A stretch of DNA of 64,000 nt, taken from assembly GCA_020072645.1 (NCBI GenBank), contig JAIQGK010000002.1:248001-312000 (forward strand), given 5' to 3'. The first letter of the stretch is position 1; every line of letters starts with the position of its first letter. The notes beneath the pieces were generated by a model, which worked only from the letters and a program-made list of their open reading frames with translations, was not told the DNA's origin and did not search any database. This DNA is from Terriglobia bacterium (GTDB lineage Bacteria; Acidobacteriota; Terriglobia; Terriglobales; Acidobacteriaceae). This document shows, in pieces, positions 8,041 through 16,580 of this stretch. The position numbers were made by a program, and so were the translations under genes.

Positions 8041-9429
8041 ATGCTTTCCCGTTCGCCTCGCTTAAGATTCGTTCGGGTCTCGGACAAATTGAACTCACCC
8101 ACTCCTCAGGCCAACTCGGGTTCGGCACAATCTCTGGCTCGCCGGCTCGGCTTGTTCGACGCCACCATGCTGGTGATGGGCGGCATCATTGGCACGGGAA
8201 TCTTCATGAATCCATATGTCGTCGCCCAGCGCGTTCACACGGCGGCTTTAGTTCTGGGCGCATGGCTGGTGGGCGGCTGCATTGCGCTCCTGGGAGGCTT
8301 CATCTGGGCGGAACTTGCGGACCGCATGCCCACCGCCGGCGGCCAATATGCTTATTTGCGCGATGCCTATCATCCTCTGGTCTCATTTCTCTATGGCTGG
8401 GTGTTGCTGCTGGTGATCCAGACCGGCGGAATGGCCGCCGTAACAGTAACCTTCTCGCGTTACTTTCTCGAACTCACCGGATGGCACGCCGGTGAATGGC
8501 AAATTGCCTTCGTCGCGCTAGCTCTGCTCACGGTAATCAACTGCATGGGCGTGCGCGCGGGCGGAACGGTCCAGAGCGGGCTCATGATCCTGAAGATTGC
8601 GGCCATTGCTTTGCTCGTATTTGCCGGAGCTTTCCTGGTCCATGGGCATGTCCAATGGAAACCTGTTCTGGACCAGCCCGTTTCTGGTGGATTGTTCTCG
8701 TCCTTTGGAGCGGCCATGGTCCCGGTGGTCTTTGCCTTTGGCGGATGGCACACAGCCACTTTTGCCTCGGCGGAAATGAAAGACCCGCGTCGTGATCTGC
8801 CTCGCGCTTTGATCATGGGCGTGATTGCGGTTGCGCTCCTCTACGTTTCAGTCAATTATGTCTGCGTGCACGCGCTCGGAGTGTTTACTCTGGCGAACAC
8901 GCCCGCGCCGGCCTCTGCTGTTATGCGGTTGGCGCTGGGACAACGCGGCGCAACCATCATCGCGCTCGCTATCGCAATTTCCACTCTGGGATTTCTCAGC
9001 CAGAGCGTTTTGACCGCGCCGCGCGTTTACTTTGCCATGGCCAATGACCGGCTCTTCTTTCGACAGCTGGCGTGGATCCATCCACGAACTCAAGCGCCGG
9101 TGGTGGCCATCGCAATACAAAGCGTCTGGACCATGGTGATCCTGCTGACCGGCAGCTATGACAAGATCCTGAATTACGTCACCTCCATGGACGTACTTTT
9201 CTGGGCGCTTACCGCCGGCTCTCTCTTCATTCTTCGCCAACGCAATCCAGCGCGATCAGCATTTTCCATGCCCGGACATCCCTTCACCACTGTGCTCTTC
9301 TGCGCGGTTTGCCTGGCCGTAGTCGGCAATACGCTGTACACGTACCCAGAAAATACATTGATCGGCGTGGCAATTCTGGTAGCCGGTGTCCCCATGTATT
9401 ACATTTGGAGACGGACCTTACGCGCATGA
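8041..9429 (+). CDS. APC-family amino acid permease
   Basis: A 462-residue secondary transporter with about twelve hydrophobic segments. The first membrane helix carries the family hallmark GGIIGTGIFMNP at about residues 43-54, the unwound substrate-binding stretch of APC/LAT transporters. A helix-5/6 region FAFGGWHTATFASAEMKDP is also typical. It probably imports or exchanges amino acids. The stop overlaps the start of the aminotransferase gene as ATGA, so transport and transamination of the same compound is a reasonable inference. The extra hydrophilic N-terminus (residues 1-35) may mean translation begins later. Confidence 0.9.
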   Translation: MLSRSPRLRFVRVSDKLNSPTPQANSGSAQSLARRLGLFDATMLVMGGIIGTGIFMNPYVVAQRVHTAALVLGAWLVGGCIALLGGFIWAELADRMPTAGGQYAYLRDAYHPLVSFLYGWVLLLVIQTGGMAAVTVTFSRYFLELTGWHAGEWQIAFVALALLTVINCMGVRAGGTVQSGLMILKIAAIALLVFAGAFLVHGHVQWKPVLDQPVSGGLFSSFGAAMVPVVFAFGGWHTATFASAEMKDPRRDLPRALIMGVIAVALLYVSVNYVCVHALGVFTLANTPAPASAVMRLALGQRGATIIALAIAISTLGFLSQSVLTAPRVYFAMANDRLFFRQLAWIHPRTQAPVVAIAIQSVWTMVILLTGSYDKILNYVTSMDVLFWALTAGSLFILRQRNPARSAFSMPGHPFTTVLFCAVCLAVVGNTLYTYPENTLIGVAILVAGVPMYYIWRRTLRA

Positions 9430-10538
9430 CATATTCCAGAAGCACAGCCCATTCTCCTTACATGGATTGGGCCAAACTGCATTCAGCGGCAAAATTCAAT
9501 CTTGCCACCAGCGGCGTGGCCAACTTTCTCTTAGCGAAACTTGGCGTGACCATTGACCAGTTGGAAATCAACGGCCCCTCGATCTATGGATACGAGCCGC
9601 TGCTTCAGGCGATCGCGCGCCGATATCGTATAGCCCAGGAATGCGTGGTCAGCGCCGTGGGAACGTCATTGGCAAATTACCTTGCGCTGGCCGCCACCAC
9701 TGAGCCCGGCGATGAAATCCTGGTCGAGCAGCCCACCTACGAACTGATTCTCAGCACCGCAAAATATCTGGGTCTTGCGATCAAGCGATTCCCGCGCCGC
9801 GCAGAAAATCATTTCGCCATCGATCCGGCCGACTTGGAACGCAATCTCACTCCGCGCACGCGCCTGATCGTCATCTGCAACCTTCACAATCCAACCGGCT
9901 CTCTTGTCCTCGACGACACGCTGCGCGAAATTGGAAACCTTGCTGCCAAAGTCGGCGCGCGCGTTCTGGTGGACGAGGTTTACCGCGAGATGTTGTTTGA
10001 ATCATCGCCTGCCAGCTCATTCCATATCAATCCTGAGCGCTTCATCGTTACCAACAGCCTCACCAAAGCCTACGGACTAAGCGGGCTGCGCTGCGGTTGG
10101 GTGCTGGCTTCACCAGAACTTGCCCGGCGCATGTTCCGCATCAATGATCTGCACGGCGCAACATTTGCTCATCCCGCTGAGCTGCTCAGCGTCATCGCTC
10201 TGCAAAAACTTCCACAAATCGCCGCCGAAATGAAATCCATGCTCGATACTAACCGTCGACTCTTGCATAGCTTCCTGCTCAAGCGCGACGATCTGGATTA
10301 CTTCTGGCCGGAATACGGGACCGTTGTCTTCCCTCGCCTGAAAAATGGGAATGTTGATTCCCTTTGCCAGTTACTGCGCAACGATTTTGAAACCAGCGTG
10401 GTTCCCGGCAGCTTCTTTGAGGATCCAAACCGGTTCAGAATGGGCGTCGGTATACCCACTGAATCTGTTCAGGCAGCCTTGCCGCAATTAGAGCGAGGTC
10501 TGAACAGCTACCGCGCGTCCTTACAAGTCAGCGCCTAG
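9426..10538 (+). CDS. Class I/II pyridoxal-phosphate aminotransferase
   Basis: A 370-residue fold-type I PLP enzyme starting at the ATG that overlaps the permease stop. Landmarks run in order: GYEPLLQAIARRY, the cofactor pocket AVGTSLANYLALAA, CNLHNPTGSL, VDEVYREML with the PLP-pyridine Asp, and the Schiff-base lysine in SLTKAYGLSGLRCGW. The C-terminal GVGIP block binds the substrate carboxylate. It resembles the aspartate/tyrosine/aromatic branch, but the exact amino acid cannot be read from sequence. Coupling to the permease suggests catabolism of an imported amino acid. It is convergent with doxX, only 5 bp apart. Confidence 0.88.
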   Translation: MTYSRSTAHSPYMDWAKLHSAAKFNLATSGVANFLLAKLGVTIDQLEINGPSIYGYEPLLQAIARRYRIAQECVVSAVGTSLANYLALAATTEPGDEILVEQPTYELILSTAKYLGLAIKRFPRRAENHFAIDPADLERNLTPRTRLIVICNLHNPTGSLVLDDTLREIGNLAAKVGARVLVDEVYREMLFESSPASSFHINPERFIVTNSLTKAYGLSGLRCGWVLASPELARRMFRINDLHGATFAHPAELLSVIALQKLPQIAAEMKSMLDTNRRLLHSFLLKRDDLDYFWPEYGTVVFPRLKNGNVDSLCQLLRNDFETSVVPGSFFEDPNRFRMGVGIPTESVQAALPQLERGLNSYRASLQVSA

Positions 10539-10543
10539 TAAGC

Positions 10544-10912
10544 TCAGCCTTTGTCCACTCCCCATTTGCCAGCGCCGCAGCAGGCGATAAACAGCGCGAC
10601 AAAGCAATAGATCACTGCCAGCTCGCCGCCATTTTTCAGCGGGGGAAAACCTCTTGGCTGGTGCACCATAAAATAAGCGACCGCCATTTCGCCGCTGGCC
10701 AGGAAAGCAGCCAGCGGTGTAAGTAATCCAATCAGGATGAGCAGTCCGCATACCAACTCAATCCCAGCGCCGGTCCAGCCCAGGACATCATTGGGTCTGT
10801 GGCCGCCAAACACGGTAAGCACTTTGCTTGCTCCGTGGCAGGCAAACAGGAATCCAAACACGATTCGTAGCGTGGCGTATGCAGTTGGTTCAAATTTCTT
10901 GAGAGCGTTCAT
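10544..10912 (-). CDS. DoxX-family membrane protein
   Basis: A 122-residue protein with four hydrophobic helices. The N-terminal helix contains RIVFGFLFACHGASKVL and is followed by a short loop and GAGIELVCGLLILIGLLTPLAAFLAS, the DoxX core pattern. The PRGFPPLKNGGELAVIYCF loop is also typical. Family members are linked to respiratory chain or redox functions, but a specific role cannot be assigned. It lies 36 bp downstream of metH on the same strand and could be expressed from the metH transcript. A second DoxX-like gene is at 46218. Confidence 0.85.
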   Translation of the reverse strand: MNALKKFEPTAYATLRIVFGFLFACHGASKVLTVFGGHRPNDVLGWTGAGIELVCGLLILIGLLTPLAAFLASGEMAVAYFMVHQPRGFPPLKNGGELAVIYCFVALFIACCGAGKWGVDKG

Positions 10913-10948
10913 CGCACTCCTTTAGTATGAATTGAAAATCAGAACCCA

Positions 10949-13900
10949 CTACACCACAAAATACTTTGCCTGCGGATGGTGCACGATAATCGCCGACGTC
11001 GATTGCTCCGGCTCCATGTGGAAACCGCTGGTCAGCCGAACGCCAATGTTTTCTTCCGGCTTCAGCAGCGCAAATAGCTTGGTCTGGTCTTCCAGGTTCG
11101 GGCACGCGGGATAGCCAAATGAATAGCGCGACCCGCGATACTTCTGGTGAAATAAATCACCGACTCGCGTCGCGTCTTCTCCGGCGATTCCCAGTTCTTC
11201 TCTCACCTGCTTGTGGAACAACTCCGCCAGCGCCTCTGCCGTCTCGACGCTCAGACCGTGCAGGTACAGATACTTGGTAAACTCGCCGGCGTCAAAGAGT
11301 TTTTTAGTCTCCTGTGAAGCACGGCTGCCGATCGTCACCACAGAAAGACCGATCACATCCAGCTTGCCCGAATCTTTGGGCTCAAAGAAATCAGCAATGG
11401 ACAGCTTCCGTCCTTCGCGCTGCCGCGGGAATGTAAACTTCGCAATCACGTTGCGCGTCTCTGGCGTATCGAAAAGCAGCACATCGTTGCCATCGGCGAC
11501 ACAGGCAAAGTAGCCATAGACGACCTTGGGTTCAAACCAGCCTTTCTCCGCCACTTCTTTCTGCAACTCTGACAGCACCGGAATATATTTTTCTTCCACA
11601 ATTCTCAGATAATCCGCCTGTGACGCGGTCTTCAGCTGCCACTGGTTCTTGAACAGCGCCGTGTGGTTGATGTACTGGAAGACTTCATTCAAGTCAAAGT
11701 TCCTGCGCACGCGCACGCCGTAAAACGGAGGCGCAGGAATATTTGGCGGCGGCGGCACCACCGCCGAGCGCTCCGTGCTGCTGGAGCCTTCTGCCCCGGC
11801 AATCATCGTAGTCTTGGCGAACTCCTTCACCGTGCGCCCTTCCTCCAAGCGTTTTTCCCGCGCCCCATTGCTTGAAGTCAGGTCATCCATCAGGTGCAAG
11901 CCTGTAAACGCGTCATCGGCGTAGAACACTGAGTTCGAGTATTCGCGCCGCAGATCGTCTTCCACGTATTTGCGCGTAAGCGCAGCGCCGCCGCAGATCA
12001 CTGGATAATCCAGCGCCTGCGCCTGCAAATCCTGGATCACATACTTCATTTCCAGCGTCGACTTCACCAGCAGTCCGCTCAACCCAATGGCATGCGCGCC
12101 ATGCTGCTTGGCCGCGGCTATGATCGAATCGGATGGCTGCTTAATCCCCAGGTTCACCACCTTGTAGCCGTTGTTGGTAAGAATAATGTCAACCAGGTTT
12201 TTGCCGATATCGTGGACATCGCCCTTCACCGTGGCCAGCACCAGCGTGCCTTTCTGGTTGCCTTCTTTCTTCTCCATCTTGGGCTCAAGATATGCCACGG
12301 CTTGCTTCATCACCCCGGCTGAATCCAGCACTGAAGGCAGCTGCATCTTGCGCGCGCCAAACAACTCGCCAACGGTCTTCATGCCGTCCAGCAGGACCGT
12401 GTTGATGATCTCCAGCGGCGAATACTTTTGCAGTGCATCGTCCAGTATCTGCTCCAGCGTCTGCTTCTGCGCGCCATCGCCCAGCGCCTTTTCGCCATTG
12501 ATAATGCAGCGCTTCAGCTTGTCTTCAACTGAAAGTGTTTCCAGCGGCGCGGCGTCCACCTGCGGCTGCTTGTCCAGGCCGGTAAAATGCTGCATGTAAA
12601 TCTGCAGCGGATCGCCCGCCGACTTGTCGTAATAAATCAGCTTCCGCGCCAGGTCCACTTCAACCTGCGGGATCTTATATAGAGGATAGATTTTGGCGTA
12701 GTTCACAATCGCCATATCTAGCCCATAATCCACCGCTTCTTTCATGAACACGCTGTTCAGCACGCGCCGCGCGTAAGTATTCAGCCCAAACGAAATATTG
12801 CTCACGCCCAGGATCGTCTTCACTTCCGGCAACTCTTGCTTGATGCCTTTGATCGCGTTCAGCGTCTCCATGCCCGCCGTGCGATAGTCGTCCTGGCCGG
12901 TTGAAATCGGCAGCGTCAGCGCGTCAAAGATCAGGTCGATCGGACGAATGCCATATTTCTCCGTGGCCAGCTTGAAAATCCTTTTGGCGACTGCGACTTT
13001 CTTCTCCGCCGTCAGCGCCATGCCGTCTTCGTCAATCGTCAGTGCGATCACCGCTGCGCCGTACTTCTTCGCCATTGGCAGCACTTTGGCCGTGCGTTTC
13101 TCGCCGTCTTCAAGATTAATGGAGTTGATAATCGCCTTGCCGGGAATGCGCTTCAGCGCTTCTTCAATCACGTCGGCTTCGGTGGAGTCCACCAGCACCG
13201 GTGCGGGCACGCGCGTGGCCACCTTCTCGAGGATCGAAGTCATATAGCCCTTTTCGTCCTCGCCCACAATGGCCGTGCACAGGTCCAGCATGTGCGAGCC
13301 TTCCGCCACCAGCTTTTTCGCTAGCGCCAGAATGTCATCATACTTGCCTTCGCGGACCATGTTCTTGAAGGCTTCCACCCGCGTGGTGGTATTCATCTCT
13401 TCGGCCACGATCAGCGGCTTGGGATCAAGGTCCAGCGGCATGGTGCTGTAGGCGCTTGATGCCGAAGGCGTCACTTGCACTTCGCGCTTCGCCGGCTCCA
13501 GGTTCGCGCAGAGATCAGCCACGGCTTTGATGTGCTGCGGATTAGTGCCGCAGCATCCGCCCACGATCCGGACACCATATTCGGTAATGAATTTCTTGTG
13601 CCATTCCGCAAGGCTCTGCGGCGTCAACCGGTAATGTGCCACGCCTCCTACGTTCTCCGGCAGGCCGGCGTTTGGCAGGATTGAGATTTCCTTCGGCGCG
13701 TTGTGCGCCAGATAGCGCACCGCGTCGTTCATTTCTTTGGGACCGGTCGCGCAGTTCAGGCCAATAATTTCACAATCAAAAGGCTCCAGCGCCGTCTCTG
13801 CCGCGCCAATTTCGGTGCCCAGCAGCATGGTGCCGGACTCCTGCAACGTCACCTGCGCCTGCACAGGAATGCGTTTGCCCCGCTGCTTCATCGCTTCAAA

Positions 13901-14416
13901 CGCCGCAGCCACGGAAACTTTGGTCTGCAGAATGTCCTGGCAGGTTTCAATCAGCAGAATGTCCACGCCGCCATCAATCAGCCCCAGGGATTGCTCCAGA
14001 TAGGCATTAAACATGTCGTCATAGCTGATCTGTCCCAGCGACGGAAGCTTGGTTCCCGGCCCAATCGATCCCGCAACGTACCGAGGCTTGCCATTGGCGG
14101 AAAAGTCATGCGCCACTTCGCGCGCCAGCTCGGCCGCGCGCTTGTTGATCTCATGGACTTTGTCGGCCAGGTCAAACTCGCCCAGCACAATGCGCGTGCC
14201 GCCAAACGTGTTGGTCTCAACCACGTCGGCCCCGGCCTTGAAATAAGCAGCGTGAATATCTTTGATTATGTCGGGCCGGCTCAGCACCAGCACTTCAGAG
14301 CAATTCTCCTTGCCCCAGAAGTCATCCATGGAAGGATGGCGCTCCTGAATCTCCGTGCCCATGGCGCCGTCATAGATAACAACGCGCTCGCGAACTGTCT
14401 CTAGAAATGATTTCAT
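10949..14416 (-). CDS. metH: Cobalamin-dependent methionine synthase
   Basis: A 1155-residue cytoplasmic enzyme that transfers a methyl group from methyltetrahydrofolate to homocysteine through methylcobalamin. All four modules are present. The homocysteine domain (DGAMGTEIQ, zinc cysteines in GLNCATG and GGCCGTNP) comes first. The pterin domain (DLIFDALTLPIS, NISFGLN) follows. The B12 cap and binding domain carries DVHDIGKNLV with the lower-ligand His. The C-terminal reactivation domain carries YSFGYPACPN for S-adenosylmethionine. I chose the ATG at 14416 because MKSFLETVRERVVIYDGAMG matches the family start; an ATG 39 bp upstream is less likely. No B12 or SAM riboswitch is recognisable in the long leader. 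Confidence 0.96.
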   Translation of the reverse strand: MKSFLETVRERVVIYDGAMGTEIQERHPSMDDFWGKENCSEVLVLSRPDIIKDIHAAYFKAGADVVETNTFGGTRIVLGEFDLADKVHEINKRAAELAREVAHDFSANGKPRYVAGSIGPGTKLPSLGQISYDDMFNAYLEQSLGLIDGGVDILLIETCQDILQTKVSVAAAFEAMKQRGKRIPVQAQVTLQESGTMLLGTEIGAAETALEPFDCEIIGLNCATGPKEMNDAVRYLAHNAPKEISILPNAGLPENVGGVAHYRLTPQSLAEWHKKFITEYGVRIVGGCCGTNPQHIKAVADLCANLEPAKREVQVTPSASSAYSTMPLDLDPKPLIVAEEMNTTTRVEAFKNMVREGKYDDILALAKKLVAEGSHMLDLCTAIVGEDEKGYMTSILEKVATRVPAPVLVDSTEADVIEEALKRIPGKAIINSINLEDGEKRTAKVLPMAKKYGAAVIALTIDEDGMALTAEKKVAVAKRIFKLATEKYGIRPIDLIFDALTLPISTGQDDYRTAGMETLNAIKGIKQELPEVKTILGVSNISFGLNTYARRVLNSVFMKEAVDYGLDMAIVNYAKIYPLYKIPQVEVDLARKLIYYDKSAGDPLQIYMQHFTGLDKQPQVDAAPLETLSVEDKLKRCIINGEKALGDGAQKQTLEQILDDALQKYSPLEIINTVLLDGMKTVGELFGARKMQLPSVLDSAGVMKQAVAYLEPKMEKKEGNQKGTLVLATVKGDVHDIGKNLVDIILTNNGYKVVNLGIKQPSDSIIAAAKQHGAHAIGLSGLLVKSTLEMKYVIQDLQAQALDYPVICGGAALTRKYVEDDLRREYSNSVFYADDAFTGLHLMDDLTSSNGAREKRLEEGRTVKEFAKTTMIAGAEGSSSTERSAVVPPPPNIPAPPFYGVRVRRNFDLNEVFQYINHTALFKNQWQLKTASQADYLRIVEEKYIPVLSELQKEVAEKGWFEPKVVYGYFACVADGNDVLLFDTPETRNVIAKFTFPRQREGRKLSIADFFEPKDSGKLDVIGLSVVTIGSRASQETKKLFDAGEFTKYLYLHGLSVETAEALAELFHKQVREELGIAGEDATRVGDLFHQKYRGSRYSFGYPACPNLEDQTKLFALLKPEENIGVRLTSGFHMEPEQSTSAIIVHHPQAKYFVV

Positions 14417-14602
14417 TTGTCTTAAATGTTGCGCCGCAAAATCGCGGCGCCTCAACTTGTCTTCGTGAGCGAGCGGCCCGGCCGTGGACCGAACGACCCA
14501 AACCAGGCGAAGCCTTCTCCTCAGTCAGGGTTCCCGCTTATTGTAAGGGTTACGATTCGGCCTTACCCTCTATCTCCCATTAGTCCTGTCGATTCCATTC
14601 CT

Positions 14603-14640
14603 GATCTGCGTATATCTGCGTTAATCTGCGGCGAGGTTCG
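14603..14640. repeat. Dispersed 'ATCTGCG' intergenic repeat copy
   Basis: Three tandem copies of a 10-bp unit of the type ATCTGCGTTA, then GGCGAGGTT. On the minus strand it reads AACCTCGCCGCAGATTAACG, the same family as the copies at 24069-24095 and 38677-38700. Confidence 0.65.
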
Positions 14641-14731
14641 GGGGTTTGAAACGGCGATCTTTACCTCCTGCCCCTCCCTTGGTATCCCACTGCATTCCAA
14701 GCCATCTCAGGATTGGCGTAGGTTTGTGAGG

Positions 14732-14767
14732 TGCACCCCCAGGGTCTCTGTCTCACTTTGGGGTGCA
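14732..14767. repeat. Inverted repeat TGCACCCC/GGGGTGCA
   Basis: A perfect 8-bp inverted repeat separated by 20 bp, with no T-run next to it, so it does not look like a terminator. It sits about 320 bp upstream of metH and could be a structured leader element or a repeat remnant. Confidence 0.45.
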
Positions 14768-15043
14768 GCACAAGGCCGCGCCCCATCCTCCCCCTCCACC
14801 TCAATTAGGATTCCAAAGCACTTAGCGCACATCATCCCAAGGGCATCCCAGACTCGAGATCACCACCACAAATGAGCCTAAACCACTGCAATTAAATGAG
14901 TTAATCTAGCATGAGGCACCACGAAAGTCAAGCGAAACGAGCACTGTTGGCAGGGAAAAGCAGGTCTCATCCCCCCTGCTCAGCTCACGTCTGATATCGC
15001 CACCCCATGCCCGGGCTGAATAAGAAATCATGAAATTTGCCCG

Positions 15044-15388
15044 TTATACCTTCAAGCGCCACAGAGGGACAATCTGCGCCCAGTGGCGCATCTCATGCAC
15101 CAGCACATGGACGATGATTTTCTTCGGCGTCACTCTCAGCACCGAATTCATCAGCTTGACCTCGAAAGGGACATCCCATTTCTCGACCGGAAACGCTTCA
15201 ACAAAACCTTTTAGCTCTCGCCGGGTTTCATCACCAAACTGGAAAAGCGCTTAAAGATTATCCACCGGCACGGAGCTTGTGTCGGTTAGGGATCGTCCCC
15301 CAGCCGCTCGACGTACCGGTAATCCGCGGAAAAATGTGCAATTCGCCTACGGTCGAAAAGCGACCGTCACCAAGATTGCTATGCCGCA
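15044..15388 (-). pseudogene. Decayed DinB-family gene
   Basis: No intact frame exists, but the minus strand holds a clear protein remnant. Codons 15250 to 15044 read through EAFPVEKWDVPFEVKLMNS and end HVLVHEMRHWAQIVPLWRLK, then TAA. The HE.RHWAQ block with its two histidines is the C-terminal metal-binding motif of DinB-fold proteins. Upstream, other frames give GRFSTVGELHIF and FSADYRYVERLGDDP, matching the middle of the same fold, interrupted by a stop and two frame changes. The N-terminal third is missing. This is a dead gene; no start codon serves the C-terminal piece. Confidence 0.6.
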
Positions 15389-15391
15389 TTT

Positions 15392-15470
15392 CTAATCAGT
15401 ATCATCCGTGTTCATCAAATGGTAAGGTTTCGGCTCTTCTCCGTGCCTCAGTGTCTGCGTGGCAGGTTTA
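15392..15470. repeat. Dispersed 'ATCCGTGTTCATC' and 'CCTCAGTGTCTGCG' repeat copies
   Basis: Two short modules lie side by side: ATCAGTATCATCCGTGTTCA followed by GGTAAGGTTT, and CTCCGTGCCTCAGTGTCTGC. Both belong to the direct-repeat families found in other spacers of this window. Confidence 0.5.
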
Positions 15471-15482
15471 CAATCTGTTGCC

Positions 15483-15977
15483 ATGAGATTCTTCCGTCGC
15501 TTACACCTGATTCTGTTCCTTGCCGCAGCAACGGCCGCCGGCTTTCTGGTCAATTCTGTTCACGCCGCCACACAGGCCTCGGTAGAGGCCCAAACCAAGG
15601 AAGCCCAGGCCGTCCTGGCTCCGATAACGGCAATGTTTGACGCCATGGCAAAACATGACGCGACGGCATTCAAGAAGCCGTTGCTGCCCGGCGGCGGCAT
15701 GGTGTTGATGCGCGACGGCAAGCCCACCCAATTGACCTTTGACGCTTTTGCCGACATCGTGGGCAAACCCGGAAAGGCACAGATTGAAGAGCGCATTCAC
15801 GATCCACTGGTGCGCATCGATAACGACCTGGCCGTGGTGTGGGCGCCGTTTGATTTCCTGGTGGACGGCAAGGTGGACCACTGCGGAACGGATTTGTTCA
15901 ATCTTGTCCGCACGGACGGCAAATGGGTGATTGCCAGCGTGGCAGATACTGGGCGGAAGGATTGTGTGGGCAAATAG
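15483..15977 (+). CDS. Secreted NTF2-like / lumazine-binding-like protein
   Basis: A 164-residue protein with a Sec signal peptide (MRFFRRLHLILFLAAATAAG, cleavage near VHAA). The mature part has the layout of the SnoaL/NTF2-like fold: an N-terminal helix with ITAMFDAMAKHDATAF, then strands with VRIDNDLAVVWAPFDFLVDG and a C-terminal DLFNLVRTDGKWVIASV. It resembles the 'putative lumazine-binding' family found in many soil bacteria, whose function is mostly unknown. Translation is better begun at 15483 than at the upstream in-frame codon 15459, because only the former gives a clean signal peptide. Confidence 0.8.
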   Translation: MRFFRRLHLILFLAAATAAGFLVNSVHAATQASVEAQTKEAQAVLAPITAMFDAMAKHDATAFKKPLLPGGGMVLMRDGKPTQLTFDAFADIVGKPGKAQIEERIHDPLVRIDNDLAVVWAPFDFLVDGKVDHCGTDLFNLVRTDGKWVIASVADTGRKDCVGK

Positions 15978-16039
15978 GAAGAGCGGAAGCGACCCTCGAT
16001 TGCAAGCCCGAAGGGCGAATATTCTAGCCCATGCATAAC

Positions 16040-16072
16040 CCCATCCTTTCGCAAAGAACACGAAAGGATGGG
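16040..16072. repeat. 12-bp perfect stem-loop
   Basis: CCCATCCTTTCG at 16040-16051 and CGAAAGGATGGG at 16061-16072 form a perfect hairpin with a 9-base loop. No T-run follows on either strand. It lies between convergent genes and may act in 3'-end formation or be a REP-like element. Confidence 0.6.
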
Positions 16073-16099
16073 TACTGGACAGGCGAATGCGTCCTCTCT

Positions 16100-16288
16100 T
16101 TAACGTAGGGATGGTGGTGGACTGGGACAGAAACAGGGGACTGGACTAGTTCCGTCGTAGCACTCTGGAGGACAACCAACAAATGTCTTCGTACCAGCCG
16201 ATAGCTGGGCCGGGAGCGTTGTTACAAGAATCACTGCCGCTAGGATGCAAAATCGAATTGCTTGAGCTGCCGTTCTCTTCTTTGGCAT
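16100..16288 (-). CDS. Small secreted Cys/Pro-rich protein
   Basis: A 62-codon frame with a credible Sec signal peptide (basic start MPKKRTAAQAIRF, hydrophobic CILAAVILVTTLPAQLSA) and a short mature part holding four cysteines in the pattern C-x3-C-x8-C-x-C and a Pro/Ser-rich end. AAAGGGA lies seven bases before the ATG, a fair ribosome-binding site. No family is recognised. The gene is too short for composition to be decisive, so it may be spurious, but the signal peptide and Shine-Dalgarno together favour a real gene. Confidence 0.5.
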   Translation of the reverse strand: MPKKRTAAQAIRFCILAAVILVTTLPAQLSAGTKTFVGCPPECYDGTSPVPCFCPSPPPSLR

Positions 16289-16580
16289 GGGTTCCCTTTC
16301 TGTTTTTCATTCAATGCAACTGATGCGTGTTCAAAATGAGCGTCAAAAGATCGCATTAGCGCATTCCAATCATCCTCGTTGAGGTATGTAGCTGTATCAA
16401 GAAAAAAACAGCTCTCACGCAGTATCAATTCCCAAAAGGGTATTCCTCATTTCGGTCGCTTCCTGCCAATAAGCCTTATGGCCTAAGCAAGGTTTCAAGT
16501 ATCGGAGCTGTGCGCAGGGCCTGCAACGAATTCATGACGTGCCCGGTTGAGCGTCGGCGTAGAATATTCACGAGTCTCCC

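Larger units (their letters stand above)
14417..15043. other. Non-coding spacer upstream of metH with repeats
   Basis: A stretch of about 630 bp in which I see no intact gene. It holds a dispersed repeat copy (14603-14640), an inverted repeat (14732-14767), and G/A-rich tracts on the minus strand. Any metH promoter would lie here, but no convincing sigma-70 hexamers or known riboswitch core stands out. The spacer continues into a decayed DinB-family fragment. Confidence 0.6.

Noticed and set aside
13703-14404. A 233-codon plus-strand frame opposite metH
   Set aside because: It lies entirely within the first module of metH in antisense, and its residues (rich in Arg, His, Gln) are those of reverse-complement coding.
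14417-14900. A cobalamin riboswitch before metH
   Set aside because: No B12-box or matching core helices can be found on the minus strand.
16240-16428. A 62-codon minus-strand frame with protein-like composition (ESCFFLDTATYLNEDDWNAL), starting at a TTG
   Set aside because: It overlaps the better-supported small secreted gene by 49 bp, has no strong ribosome-binding site and no recognised family. It could be a leader gene or a remnant.
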